Part shown: positions 16,556 through 24,371 of the stretch, one piece after another | Layout of the letters: every line of letters starts with the position of its first letter | Numbering within the stretch: position 1 is the stretch's first letter | Origin: DATKKG01 sp035543015 | GTDB taxonomy: Archaea > Thermoproteota > Nitrososphaeria > Conexivisphaerales > DTJL01 | Length of the DNA stretch: 45,273 bases | Assembly (NCBI GenBank): GCA_035543015.1 | Contig: DATKKG010000080.1 | Span: 1-45,273, forward strand | Direction: 5' to 3' | Position numbers and translations under genes: made by a program | The notes under the pieces: generated by a model | What the model was told of the DNA's origin: nothing | Seen by the model: the letters and a program-made list of their open reading frames with translations, nothing else | Database searches by the model: none

Positions 16556-16972
16556 ATGGTAGATAATCAGTTGCTGGTGAGCCCTTCGAGCCGTCTTGCG
16601 AACGCGGAGCCTGGAGCCGTTGGCTGGATCAAGCTCCTTGACGTTCAGGTGAACGGCATCGTTCCCACGCGCATGAGGCACGTCATCAAGAGGTACCTCA
16701 AGCGCATAGGATTCAGGAACCTCAAGGTCGAACACGTATCCGACGCCAGCCCCTTCACGCTCAAGCTCTTGGCCCATGGACACGTTTCGGTGCCCGTGAC
16801 CCAGGAGCAGATGTCCAAGCTCCTGTATCTCCAGGATTCGGTCGTCCAGGCGCTGACGCACAACAAGCTGGGGTACGTCCCGCACGCTTCGAAGGCTGAC
16901 CCGGAGCTTCTGAGGCAGATGCTGGCAAAGGTCGAGCCCAGCCTCAACAAGATCTACTATACCATAGCCTGA
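16556..16972 (+). CDS. Conserved-looking hypothetical protein, 138 aa
   Basis: I do not recognise the family. From ATG 16556 the protein is soluble and mixed alpha/beta, with basic patches (RHVIKRYLKRIGFRNLK) that could touch nucleic acid. It ends in the aromatic NKIYYTIA. It has no cysteines, membrane segments or signal peptide. Codon use and GC match neighbours, and a TATA-like AATAAATAC at 16514-16522 lies 38 nt upstream, so it looks like a real gene. The open frame continues upstream to 16472 but crosses that promoter. It stands alone between the MoaA-like gene and porG. Confidence 0.65.
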   Translation: MVDNQLLVSPSSRLANAEPGAVGWIKLLDVQVNGIVPTRMRHVIKRYLKRIGFRNLKVEHVSDASPFTLKLLAHGHVSVPVTQEQMSKLLYLQDSVVQALTHNKLGYVPHASKADPELLRQMLAKVEPSLNKIYYTIA

Positions 16973-17123
16973 GAGGGAGACACGGGACCCTCCCCACGCC
17001 CTTTGTTTCGCGGAACGGAGGATGGAGTCCGCATCGCGTCCAGCAATGCTTATCTGTGGTACCATCTCTCGGGAGACCGAATGAAGAACACAGGACGCGC
17101 CGCTATGGAGCGAGGCGTGTTGG

Positions 17124-17678
17124 ATGCTTGAGATAAGGCTCCACGGCAGGGGCGGACAGGGCGTCGTCTCCGCGGCCAGGCTGATCGCCGAGGCCGCCAT
17201 ACTGGAAGACAAGTACGTCCAGGCCTTCCCTGAGTTCGGTGCAGAAAGGTCGGGGGCGCCGATCGCGGCCTACGCCAGGCTCAGCGACCAGCCCATCGAG
17301 ATTCACTCCTTCATCTACAATCCCGACGTGGTCGTCGTCGTTGACAGGTCCATGGCTTCCCTGAAGTCCACCGTGACCGGGCTCTCCGATCGAGGCTCGA
17401 TCGTCTGCAACTTCGAAGGCGACCCGGCCCAGCTGAGGGGAGCGCTGGGCCTCGCGGAAGGCGTGAAGGTCTACAGCGTCGACGCCACCGGGCTGGCCCT
17501 GAAGAGCCTGGGGAAGGACTTCCCCAACACCCCGATGCTCGGCGCCCTCGTCAAGGCGACGGGGCTGGTGTCCCTCCCTTCGATGGAGAAGGTGCTTGGT
17601 GAAAGGTTCAAGGGGGGCGTGAGGGACAGCAACGCCGAGGCCCTCAGGCTGGGTTTCGAGGGTGTGAAGCAGGGTTGA
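17124..17678 (+). CDS. porG: Pyruvate:ferredoxin oxidoreductase gamma subunit
   Basis: This is the gamma subunit of a 2-oxoacid:ferredoxin oxidoreductase that turns pyruvate plus CoA into acetyl-CoA, CO2 and reduced ferredoxin, or the reverse. The N-terminal RLHGRGGQGVVSAARLIAEA and the FPEFGAERSGAPI block are family signatures. Length is 184 aa. It is the first gene of the porGDAB operon. A possible TATA box (TGCTTATCTG, 17047-17056) leaves a leader of about 45 nt. The stop overlaps the porD start as TTGA. Confidence 0.93.
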   Translation: MLEIRLHGRGGQGVVSAARLIAEAAILEDKYVQAFPEFGAERSGAPIAAYARLSDQPIEIHSFIYNPDVVVVVDRSMASLKSTVTGLSDRGSIVCNFEGDPAQLRGALGLAEGVKVYSVDATGLALKSLGKDFPNTPMLGALVKATGLVSLPSMEKVLGERFKGGVRDSNAEALRLGFEGVKQG

Positions 17679-17941
17679 GCTGGAAGGAGCTGGAGGAGGC
17701 CGCCACCGTCCACGGAGGGACCTCGGAGGGCTACCACACCGAAGGCTGGAGGGTGAGCAGGCCCGTCATAAACGAGTCCAAGTGCACCAACTGCCTCCTC
17801 TGCTGGATATACTGCCCCGAACCCGCGATAGTGCGCCACGAAGGGTCGAAGGTGACCATCGACTACGAGCACTGCAAGGGCTGCGGCATCTGCGAGTCGG
17901 AATGCCCTGTCAGGGCCATTACGATGGTGAGGGAGCCATGA
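17675..17941 (+). CDS. porD: Pyruvate:ferredoxin oxidoreductase delta subunit (2[4Fe-4S])
   Basis: This 88-aa ferredoxin-like subunit carries electrons from the catalytic core to ferredoxin. Two complete clusters are visible: C37-x2-C40-x2-C43-x3-C47-P and C67-x2-C70-x2-C73-x3-C77-P. The N-terminal SWKELEEAATVH extension is typical of archaeal PorD. The TTG start overlaps the porG stop, and its own stop overlaps the porA ATG as ATGA. Confidence 0.95.
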   Translation: MSWKELEEAATVHGGTSEGYHTEGWRVSRPVINESKCTNCLLCWIYCPEPAIVRHEGSKVTIDYEHCKGCGICESECPVRAITMVREP

Positions 17942-19122
17942 CGGAGTCGCTTGCCCTCAAGCCGGTCGCGATGGTGGGAGACGAAGCCGTCGCCGTCGCG
18001 GTCAGGCAGAGCGACGTGGACGTGGTGGCGGCCTATCCCATCACCCCCCAGACAATCATAGTGGAGAAGCTGGCCGAGATGGCTGCCGACGGGGAGTTCA
18101 GGGGAGAGTTCGTCCCGGTGGAGTCGGAGCACAGCGCGATGTCCGCGTGCCTCGGGGCGTCCGCGACCGGGGCCAGGGTCTTCACCGCGACGTCGAGCCA
18201 GGGGCTGGCCCTGATGCATGAGATGCTGTACAACGTCGCCGGGATGAGGCTGCCCGTCGTCATGGCCGTCGCCAACCGCGCCCTCAGCGCGCCGCTCGTG
18301 CTGAACGCCGACCACGGGGACATGATGGGCTCCAGGGACTCGGGCTGGATACAGGTCTACGCCGAAAACGTTGAAGAGATCTACGACAGGACCATCCAGA
18401 TGTTCAGGCTTTCCGAGGACCCGAGGGTCATGCTTCCCTCCTCGGTCAACTTCGAGGGGTTCATCCTGTCTCACGACGTGGAGAGGGTGAGGCCCCTGCC
18501 GGACGACGTCGTCAAGGCCTTCGTGGGCAGGCCGCACTTCAGCCGCAAGCTGGACCCCTCCGACCCGACCACGTTCGGCGCCATCGCCACTCATGAGAAC
18601 TACTACGAGTTCAGGATGCAGCAGCTGGAGGCAATGAAGAGGTCGCTTGCCGTCTTCGCGGAAGTGGAGGCTGAGTACGAGGCCATGGGCGGGAGGAGGT
18701 ACGGCGCCGTCTCGGGCTACGCCACGGAATCGGCCGACTGCGTGGCGGTCGTCAACGGCTGCACCGCGGGGACCATGAGGGCCGCGGCTAGGGAGCTGAA
18801 CGCCGCAGGCGGGAAGCTCGGCGTCCTGGCGGTGAAGCTGTTCAGGCCGTTCCCCGAGTCGGAGGTCGTGGAACACCTTAGGAGCGCCAAGGAGGTCATA
18901 GTGATGGACAGGAGCCTTAGCCCCGGGGCGCCCTCGGGGCCGCTGGCCGAAGACGTGAAATCGTCGCTGGAGGCCGCTGGGCTCGATCCGCCCGTCGTCA
19001 GCGTGGTGTACGGGATCGGCGGGAGGGACTTCTCCACCGCCGACGCAAGGAAGGTGTTCGCCATGGCAGAGAGGGCGGAGTCGATGGGAGGAGCGCCCGT
19101 CATGTACGGGGTGAAGGCCTAG
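17938..19122 (+). CDS. porA: Pyruvate:ferredoxin oxidoreductase alpha subunit
   Basis: The alpha subunit (394 aa) carries the pyrimidine-binding half of the TPP site and the domain III transketolase-like fold. GDEAVAVAVRQSDVDVVAAY followed by PITPQT is the POR alpha start. VESEHSAMSACLGASATGARVFTATSSQGL contains the conserved glutamate and TSSQG motif (quoted in parts of the 61-90 region). The ATG at 17938 overlaps the porD stop; an upstream open frame in the same phase is only porD read out of frame. The next gene starts at the base after its stop. Confidence 0.95.
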   Translation: MTESLALKPVAMVGDEAVAVAVRQSDVDVVAAYPITPQTIIVEKLAEMAADGEFRGEFVPVESEHSAMSACLGASATGARVFTATSSQGLALMHEMLYNVAGMRLPVVMAVANRALSAPLVLNADHGDMMGSRDSGWIQVYAENVEEIYDRTIQMFRLSEDPRVMLPSSVNFEGFILSHDVERVRPLPDDVVKAFVGRPHFSRKLDPSDPTTFGAIATHENYYEFRMQQLEAMKRSLAVFAEVEAEYEAMGGRRYGAVSGYATESADCVAVVNGCTAGTMRAAARELNAAGGKLGVLAVKLFRPFPESEVVEHLRSAKEVIVMDRSLSPGAPSGPLAEDVKSSLEAAGLDPPVVSVVYGIGGRDFSTADARKVFAMAERAESMGGAPVMYGVKA

Positions 19123-20082
19123 ATGTACGAGCCGATCAAGGGCCTTAAGGAGCTGCCGATGGAAGAGCCGCTGGCCCCGGGCCACAGGCTCTGCCCCGGG
19201 TGCGGCGCCTCCATGGTCGTGCGGCAGGTCCTCCTCGCAGCGCCCAAGGACGCTGTCGTGGCCAACGCCACCGGATGTCTCGAGGTTTCGACCGCCCTCT
19301 ATCCGTACTCCGCCTGGAACCGCCCGTGGATCCACTCGGCCTTCGAGAACGCGGCAGCCGTCGCCTCTGGCATCGAGGCCGGCTTCAAGGCGCTGGCGAG
19401 GCGCGGGGAAGGCCAGGAGCATCCCATCGTCGTCTTCGGTGGGGACGGGGGGACCTACGACATCGGGCTGCAGGCCCTGTCGGGGGCCATCGAGAGGGGG
19501 CACAGGTTCCTCTACGTTTGCTACGACAACGAGGCCTACATGAACACGGGCATACAGAGGTCCGGGGGGACGCCCAGGGCGGCCTGGACCACGACGTCCC
19601 CGGTGGGCACGACCAGGGCGGGGAAGACCGAGGCGAAGAAGGACCTCGTGGCCATAGTTGTGGCGCACCATGTTCCCTACGCGGCGACGGCCTCGATATC
19701 GAACTGGAAGGACCTGATGAACAAGGTGAGGAAGGCCCTCTCGAAGGACGGGCCGACCTTCATCCACGTCCTGGCGCCGTGCACGAGGGGCTGGAGGTTC
19801 GATGCGGCGAAGACGGTCAAGCTGTCCAAGCTGGCCGTGGAGACGAGGTTCTTCCCGATATACGAGGTGGAGGACGGCGAGTACAGGATCACCGTCCCGG
19901 TAGCCAACCCGAAGCCGCTGGAGGAATACCTAGGGGCCCAGGGACGTTACGGCCACCTGCTCAAGCCGGGGGCGTCCGCCGAGCTGGAACGGCTGAGGAG
20001 GGAGGTCGATGCGAACTACCACCGCCTTGAGAGGCTTTCCCAGATGACCGCCCCCGCGCCCAAGGCGGACAACCCCTCCTGA
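19123..20082 (+). CDS. porB: Pyruvate:ferredoxin oxidoreductase beta subunit (TPP)
   Basis: The beta subunit binds TPP and one [4Fe-4S] cluster. Cluster cysteines are LCPGCG (C24, C27), GCLEVST (C52) and a fourth in APCTRGW (about 225). The TPP-Mg motif is VVFGGDGGTYDIGLQAL, with the partner asparagine block YDNEAYMNTGIQRS. The TTTSPVGTTRAGK stretch is the one seen in pyruvate-type enzymes, so pyruvate is the most likely substrate. Length is 319 aa. The start codon directly follows the porA stop. Confidence 0.95.
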   Translation: MYEPIKGLKELPMEEPLAPGHRLCPGCGASMVVRQVLLAAPKDAVVANATGCLEVSTALYPYSAWNRPWIHSAFENAAAVASGIEAGFKALARRGEGQEHPIVVFGGDGGTYDIGLQALSGAIERGHRFLYVCYDNEAYMNTGIQRSGGTPRAAWTTTSPVGTTRAGKTEAKKDLVAIVVAHHVPYAATASISNWKDLMNKVRKALSKDGPTFIHVLAPCTRGWRFDAAKTVKLSKLAVETRFFPIYEVEDGEYRITVPVANPKPLEEYLGAQGRYGHLLKPGASAELERLRREVDANYHRLERLSQMTAPAPKADNPS

Positions 20083-20184
20083 CGTCGGGGGAGCCGTCGC
20101 CACGTCGGCTGAGACGAGCCCGGGGCAGCGCGTACGAAACGCCTTTATGATGGAGAGGTAATACCCTTTCTAGGTGCACGTTTT

Positions 20185-21060
20185 TTGAGGAAGGTGGGCC
20201 TCATAGGCCTCGGGAACATGGGCTTGCCCATAGCCGGAAGGATAGTGCAGGCGGGCTTCTCCCTGGTGGCCTACAACAGGACGAAGGCCAAGCAGGACGC
20301 GCTGAGGGGGAAGGCGGAGATGGTCGGCTCGCAGCGGGAAGTGGCCGAGATGGCGGATTCGATCGTAATCGCGGTGGCCGACACGACCGCAGTCGAGGAC
20401 GTCATGTTCTCGTCACAGGGGATGTACGAGAGGATAGCCGCGGGCAAGACGGTGATCAACTGCAGCGACATACTCCCTTCGACATCGAAGAAGATAATGG
20501 AGAAGCTCCGCCGGAAGAACATCAACTACCTGGAGGTCCCCCTAGTCGGGGGACCAGTGCAGGCCAGGACCGGCGACCTGGCGGCCATGGTCTCCGGGGA
20601 CCGGACGCGCTACGAGGAGAACCTCGACATTCTGAAGACCTTCGCCTCCAAGGTCTTCTACATAGGGCAGGTGCCGGGAGCCATGTACATCAAGCTGGCG
20701 CTGAACCACCTTACGGCCAGCTACACACAGGCCATTGCGGAGGGCTCCGTCCTCGTGGAAAAGGCGGGCCTGGACCCGGCGCTTTTCATTCAGATAGTGA
20801 ACTCCACCGGCTTCAAGACCTCCTTCAGCGAGCTCAAGGGGATGAAGATGGTGAAGGAGAGCCTGGAACCCACCCTCTACCTGAGGCACATGCTCAAGGA
20901 CCTCGACCTCACGGACCAGACGGCGGAGGAGCTCAAGGTCTACCTGCCTCTGCTCCAGCAGGTCAGGAGCAGCTACCTCGCGGCGTACAACATGGGCTAT
21001 GGCGACAGGGACTATTCGGCCGTGGTGAAGTTCATCAAGGACGTCAACAGGCTCAAATGA
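20185..21060 (+). CDS. 3-hydroxyisobutyrate/beta-hydroxyacid dehydrogenase-family protein
   Basis: This is an NAD(P)-dependent oxidoreductase of the beta-hydroxyacid dehydrogenase family, which also includes tartronate semialdehyde and glyoxylate reductases. The Rossmann motif GLIGLGNMGLPIAGR opens the protein. VPLVGGPVQARTGDLAAMVSG is the substrate-loop signature (GGP/V with a conserved Ser/Thr replaced here by V/Q context). The catalytic lysine sits in YIKLALNHLTA. Length (291 aa) is normal. The substrate cannot be assigned. TTG 20185 overlaps a T-run (20181-20186); GTG 20194 is an alternative. It stands alone after the por operon. Confidence 0.85.
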   Translation: MRKVGLIGLGNMGLPIAGRIVQAGFSLVAYNRTKAKQDALRGKAEMVGSQREVAEMADSIVIAVADTTAVEDVMFSSQGMYERIAAGKTVINCSDILPSTSKKIMEKLRRKNINYLEVPLVGGPVQARTGDLAAMVSGDRTRYEENLDILKTFASKVFYIGQVPGAMYIKLALNHLTASYTQAIAEGSVLVEKAGLDPALFIQIVNSTGFKTSFSELKGMKMVKESLEPTLYLRHMLKDLDLTDQTAEELKVYLPLLQQVRSSYLAAYNMGYGDRDYSAVVKFIKDVNRLK

Positions 21061-21077
21061 GCGCGGGCTCGCATAAC

Positions 21078-21088
21078 TCTTAATTATG
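21078..21088 (+). promoter_or_regulatory. Box A (TATA) of tRNA-Cys
   Basis: TCTTAATTATG, with its centre about 29 nt before the first base of the tRNA, fits an archaeal TBP site for a tRNA transcribed with almost no 5' leader. Confidence 0.55.
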
Positions 21089-21111
21089 CTCCGCCCTGAA
21101 GGGCTACCCAC

Positions 21112-21221
21112 GGTGGGGTGTCGGAGCGGTTACGAGCTCGCCTGCAGAGCGAGTCCACATGGGTTCAAAAGCAGCACCTGACCTTCCATGGTCAGGGATG
21201 CGGAAAATCCCATCCCCACCT
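21112..21221 (+). tRNA. tRNA-Cys(GCA) with 38-nt intron in the T-loop
   Basis: The acceptor stem GGTGGGG (21112-21118) pairs with CCCCACC (21214-21220), seven pairs, with T73 at 21221 as discriminator. U73 is the cysteine identity base. The anticodon stem is CTCGC/GCGAG with loop CTGCAGA, giving anticodon GCA. The T-stem is ATGGG (21159-21163) pairing with CCCAT (21209-21213). Between them the loop starts TTCAAA and ends T, but 38 extra bases are inserted. The D-stem is a short three-pair helix (TCG/CGA). CCA is not encoded. The fold works only if the insert is removed, which makes this an intron-containing tRNA rather than a pseudogene. Confidence 0.85.
21170..21207 (+). other. Non-canonical tRNA intron (T-loop)
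   Basis: The insert is 38 nt. Its exact ends slide within runs of A on both sides, so the boundary may shift by up to three bases. It folds as a hairpin, CCTGACC/GGTCAGG with loop TTCCAT, flanked by GCA/TGC. This is the kind of structure that presents a relaxed bulge-helix-bulge to the splicing endonuclease. The canonical archaeal site is 37/38; this one lies around 59/60. Confidence 0.75.
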
Positions 21222-21333
21222 CGGTCATCCCCATCCTGAGATAGGAAGTCGGACAGGCCCGGGAGGTCGGACATGGCAGGACTGCGAACCACAGGCTCGA
21301 CCAAATCGCGATCTGTGCTCACCCTACGTGAGC

Positions 21334-21345
21334 CAAAGATAAATC
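21334..21345 (+). promoter_or_regulatory. TATA box of the MFS transporter
   Basis: AAAGATAAATCC is centred 27 nt before ATG 21368, so the transporter mRNA is probably leaderless. Confidence 0.5.
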
Positions 21346-21367
21346 CGAGCGCGACTCGTGCTCTGCC

Positions 21368-22645
21368 ATGGAAGGGGAAGGGGCGGCAGCGGCGCCGCCA
21401 CACGCCGGGGGCAGGCTGTGGCACCACCGGGACTTCCTCAAGTTCTGGACCGGGGACACCATAACGCAGTTCACGGGGCAGGTGACCGGCCTGGCGCTCC
21501 CCACCATAGCCGTGGTGACGCTCGATGCTTCGGGCTTCCAGCTCGGCGTCCTGGGAGCCCTGGGGGTGATCGCCTTCCCCCTCCTCGGGCTCTTCGTGGG
21601 GGTGTGGATGGACAGGATGAAGCGCAGGCCGGTGATGATCGCGGCCGACATGATTGAGGCGGGCATGCTCGCCACCATCCCGTTGGCCTACTATTTCGGG
21701 GTCCTCAGCATCTACCAGCTGTTCGTGGTCGCGGCGGTGACCGGGACGTGCACGCTCTTCTTCGACGTGGCCTACCAGTCCTACCTGCCCAGCCTGGTCG
21801 CGAAGGAGGACGTCATAGAAGGGAACCAGAAGCTGCAGGTCAGCGCGTCTTCGGCCCAGGTGGTGGGCCCGGCCGTCGCGAGCGGCCTGATGGGCCTGAT
21901 GGGAGCGGCCATGTCCGTCGCGGCCGACGTTGTGGGAACCGTGGCTTCGGCGCTGATGCTCGCATGGATCGGGAAGCCTGAGCAGCGGCCGCGGTCGACA
22001 GGCCCCGATGGCGGGGGTCACTTCTTCGCGGAGATGAAGGAGGGGATCAGGGTCATAACGGGCAACAGCCTGCTGTGGACTCAGGCCGGGTCCACGGCGA
22101 CGGCGAACCTCGGGTTCAGCATCCTCTTCGTCGCCCTCCTGCTGTACGCCTACAGGGTGATGCTCATAACGCCGGGCGAAATCGGCATCCCCTTCTCGAT
22201 AGGCGCGGTCGGCTTCCTGGTCGGGGCGCTTGCCTCATCAAGGATCACCGCCAGAATAGGCGTAGGGCGGACGCTGGCCGCCGCGGCCGCTTCTCAGATC
22301 CTGGTGCTTACAGCCCTCCTCGGAACCGGGGCCTTCAAGCTGGAGGTCCTCGGGATCGCCCTCTTCGTGAGCTACCTGGGGATCCCGATCTACAACATCA
22401 ACATGGTCAGCCTCAGGCAGATCATCACGCCGAACAGGCTGCAGGGGAGGATGAACGCGACGATGAGGACGATCGTATGGGGCACCCAGCCGCTGGGATC
22501 CTTCATCGGCGGGATCCTCGTTACGGTCCTCGGCATCGTCCCGACCTTCGTCGCGGGCGCTGTGGTTTCGGCTCTCTCCTTCTTCTGGATAGCGCTCGGC
22601 CCCATCGGCAAGCTGAAGAAGATGCCCGAGCCCGCCGGCGACTGA
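21368..22645 (+). CDS. MFS transporter (MFS_3, drug/siderophore-exporter type)
   Basis: This is a 425-aa inner-membrane transporter with about 12 predicted helices. The opening (RDFLKFWTGDTITQFTGQVT) and the loop 2-3 signature GVWMDRMKRRPVMI resemble the MFS_3 family, best known from bacterial enterobactin and macrolide exporters. The family's abundance in Actinobacteria makes transfer into archaea possible. However, the gene has an archaeal TATA box and the same GC-rich codon use as its neighbours, so any transfer is not recent. Export of a small amphiphilic compound is the likely role; the substrate is unknown. It sits 146 bp after the tRNA-Cys. Confidence 0.85.
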   Translation: MEGEGAAAAPPHAGGRLWHHRDFLKFWTGDTITQFTGQVTGLALPTIAVVTLDASGFQLGVLGALGVIAFPLLGLFVGVWMDRMKRRPVMIAADMIEAGMLATIPLAYYFGVLSIYQLFVVAAVTGTCTLFFDVAYQSYLPSLVAKEDVIEGNQKLQVSASSAQVVGPAVASGLMGLMGAAMSVAADVVGTVASALMLAWIGKPEQRPRSTGPDGGGHFFAEMKEGIRVITGNSLLWTQAGSTATANLGFSILFVALLLYAYRVMLITPGEIGIPFSIGAVGFLVGALASSRITARIGVGRTLAAAAASQILVLTALLGTGAFKLEVLGIALFVSYLGIPIYNINMVSLRQIITPNRLQGRMNATMRTIVWGTQPLGSFIGGILVTVLGIVPTFVAGAVVSALSFFWIALGPIGKLKKMPEPAGD

Positions 22646-22659
22646 GCGCCGCGCGCGGC

Positions 22660-22899
22660 CTACTTGGTCCTCTTGACAAGGATCCGGCTGTATCCGCCCC
22701 TGGGCTCGGCGCCGAGGAACAGGTGGCCGCGCCTCTCGGCCCATGCCTTGATGTCCGGCACCGCGGCGGGGTCCGTCGCCAGGACCTCTATGGTCTCCCC
22801 GACGTTCACGGTTCCTATGTTCTTGTTGACTTCGAAAACGGGGATGGGGCAGGCTAGCCCCCTGACGTCTATGGTCTTCGCTGGCTTCTCGGCCATCAT
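22660..22899 (-). CDS. tusA: TusA/SirA-family sulfur carrier protein
   Basis: This 79-aa protein has the TusA signature DVRGLACPIPVFEVNK, with the persulfide-carrying cysteine in CPxP. TusA proteins pass sulfur for tRNA thiolation, cofactor synthesis or dissimilatory sulfur metabolism. The strand/helix order and length are normal. The start is MMAEK at 22899, with ATG 22896 as an equal choice. No sulfur-oxidation genes adjoin it, although hdr genes are present elsewhere in the window. It is convergent with the MFS gene. Confidence 0.9.
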   Translation of the reverse strand: MMAEKPAKTIDVRGLACPIPVFEVNKNIGTVNVGETIEVLATDPAAVPDIKAWAERRGHLFLGAEPRGGYSRILVKRTK

Positions 22900-22947
22900 G
22901 GCTCTTTGAGCTCAGCCAGTCCTCTCGTAATAAGCGTTGCCCGCTTT

Positions 22948-23592
22948 CTAGACGACGGATACGACATGGAGGAGGCCCTGGAGCACGAACATGACCGTGT
23001 ATCCGAAGACCGGTATCGAGACGTTGTCGTCCATCACGTCCAGCTTCTCAACGTAGCTGGCGATGAGGGCCCCTGCCACCCCTATCCATCCGTTGACCCA
23101 GCCGTGGCTCCAGCCGTAGAGGATGAAGCCCAGAGGCACCGAGACGGCTATCATGGCATAGGTCCCGGCTATCCCCTTGTACCTGCGCTTGTATACTCGG
23201 TTCCTGACGATGCCGGTCACCCCGTCGCCCCAGGCCATGAACAGGAGGGCCGTGACCGCCAGCCAGACGTCGTAGTACCAGGAGGCGGTGAGGAGGAGGG
23301 TGGTCATCGCCGCGAAGTAGACCTCGCCGTAGTTCTCCTTGAACTGGAACCAGCCCATCTCCTTGGACCTCATGTGTGGAAGCATGGTGGAGAAGGTCAG
23401 GACCAGCCCCAGGATGCCGGTCACGACGGGGTCCTTTAGGGTGAGGGGGATGAGGATTATGACCACGCCCACCCATATGTGTATCGACTTGCGCGCGACG
23501 TACGGGTTCTTGATGAACTTGGAGAGGTAGAGGACCGCGACGATGGAAAGGAAGAGCACGAGGCCGTAGAGTGCGTCATTCATCGATACCAA
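22948..23592 (-). CDS. Polyprenol/dolichol kinase-like membrane protein
   Basis: This is a multi-pass protein (214 aa, about six to seven helices) of the dolichol/phytol/farnesol kinase and CDP-diglyceride synthetase superfamily. The motif ARKSIHIWVG near residue 33 and the acidic AWGDGVTGIVR block near 120-130 are the recognised catalytic signature. RRYKGIAGTYAM follows, as in CTP-dependent polyprenol kinases. In archaea a role in phosphorylating dolichol or geranylgeraniol for glycan carrier or membrane lipid salvage is plausible. The start is TTG 23592 or ATG 23583; a TATA-like CCTATAAATG (minus strand) is at 23640-23631. Confidence 0.8.
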   Translation of the reverse strand: MVSMNDALYGLVLFLSIVAVLYLSKFIKNPYVARKSIHIWVGVVIILIPLTLKDPVVTGILGLVLTFSTMLPHMRSKEMGWFQFKENYGEVYFAAMTTLLLTASWYYDVWLAVTALLFMAWGDGVTGIVRNRVYKRRYKGIAGTYAMIAVSVPLGFILYGWSHGWVNGWIGVAGALIASYVEKLDVMDDNVSIPVFGYTVMFVLQGLLHVVSVV

Positions 23593-23646
23593 GAATCATT
23601 TCCTCGACGCATCAGGTGTTTCGGGGGGCCCATTTATAGGATTTGT

Positions 23647-24300
23647 CTACGCGTGCTCCGAATCCGCCAGTTTCTCAATCGCGGCCGGCAGGGAGGTCAG
23701 GTTGGTGATGGAGGGTGAGACTTCCGGGTGGTGGCGCTGGCGGTCCAGGAAGATGGCCCTCCAGCCTGCCTCCTTCGGAGCCTCGAAGTCCGCCCGCAGG
23801 TCGTCGCCAACGTGCACGATCTCGTCCGGACGGACGCCAAGCGCCTCGGCCACCCTGCTGTAGAACTCCTTCCTCTTGTTCGTCAGGGCGAAGCCGGAGA
23901 CGGCCGAGAAGACAACGTCGACCCCCAAGTCGACCCTGGGGGCCCAGCTCTTCAGGAAGTCGTCTGTCATGTTGCTGCAGATCACGAGCTTGTACTTGCC
24001 GGCGAGCGATCTCAGGGAAGAGACGTCCGGGTAGACCTTGATCCTGGACTCGGCGTCGGCGATGGCTCCCTCCAGCTGGTCGGCTATTCCGAACCTCTCG
24101 AACCAGTACCGTGGGACGTACCAGCGAAGCTCGTCCTTGCCCACCTCCTCGTAGGCGGCGTACACCTCGTCCTTGGCCTCGGAGAGCCAGATCCCCTGCT
24201 TCTTGGAGTAGATGAGAGGTACCGACTCGAGCCAGAAGTAGTCCATGAGGTCTTGGCTCACTAGGGTGCCCGAGAAATCCAGCGAGACCACGCGCAGCAA
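23647..24300 (-). CDS. HAD-superfamily hydrolase
   Basis: A HAD fold with a four-helix cap, 217 aa. Motif I is VSLDFSGTLVS: the nucleophile Asp is present, but the usual second Asp (DxDxT) is Ser. Motif II is VICSNMTDD. Motif III lysine is within LTNKRKEFY and motif IV is HVGDDLRADFEAPKEAGW. Replacement of the second Asp is seen in HAD members that are not ordinary phosphatases (haloacid dehalogenases have Tyr, phosphonatases Ala), so phosphatase activity should not be assumed. The start is TTG 24300, with TATA-like CTTTAAAAAG (minus strand) about 35 nt upstream. Confidence 0.85.
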   Translation of the reverse strand: MLRVVSLDFSGTLVSQDLMDYFWLESVPLIYSKKQGIWLSEAKDEVYAAYEEVGKDELRWYVPRYWFERFGIADQLEGAIADAESRIKVYPDVSSLRSLAGKYKLVICSNMTDDFLKSWAPRVDLGVDVVFSAVSGFALTNKRKEFYSRVAEALGVRPDEIVHVGDDLRADFEAPKEAGWRAIFLDRQRHHPEVSPSITNLTSLPAAIEKLADSEHA

Positions 24301-24371
24301 GGGCTTCTCGTCGCCCGATTATTTCGGGGCTTTTTAAAGGTATGTCCCTGAAGCGGCCTCGGCTGATCATC

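Noticed and set aside
17863..19767. A 634-codon open frame antisense to porA and porB
   Set aside because: It is the GC-rich mirror of two strongly supported genes and has no recognisable domain; Arg/Gly/His-rich composition is typical of such shadows.
21368..22645. Recent transfer of the MFS gene next to the tRNA as an integration event
   Set aside because: No integrase, direct repeat of the tRNA end or composition shift was found, and the gene has an archaeal-style leaderless promoter.
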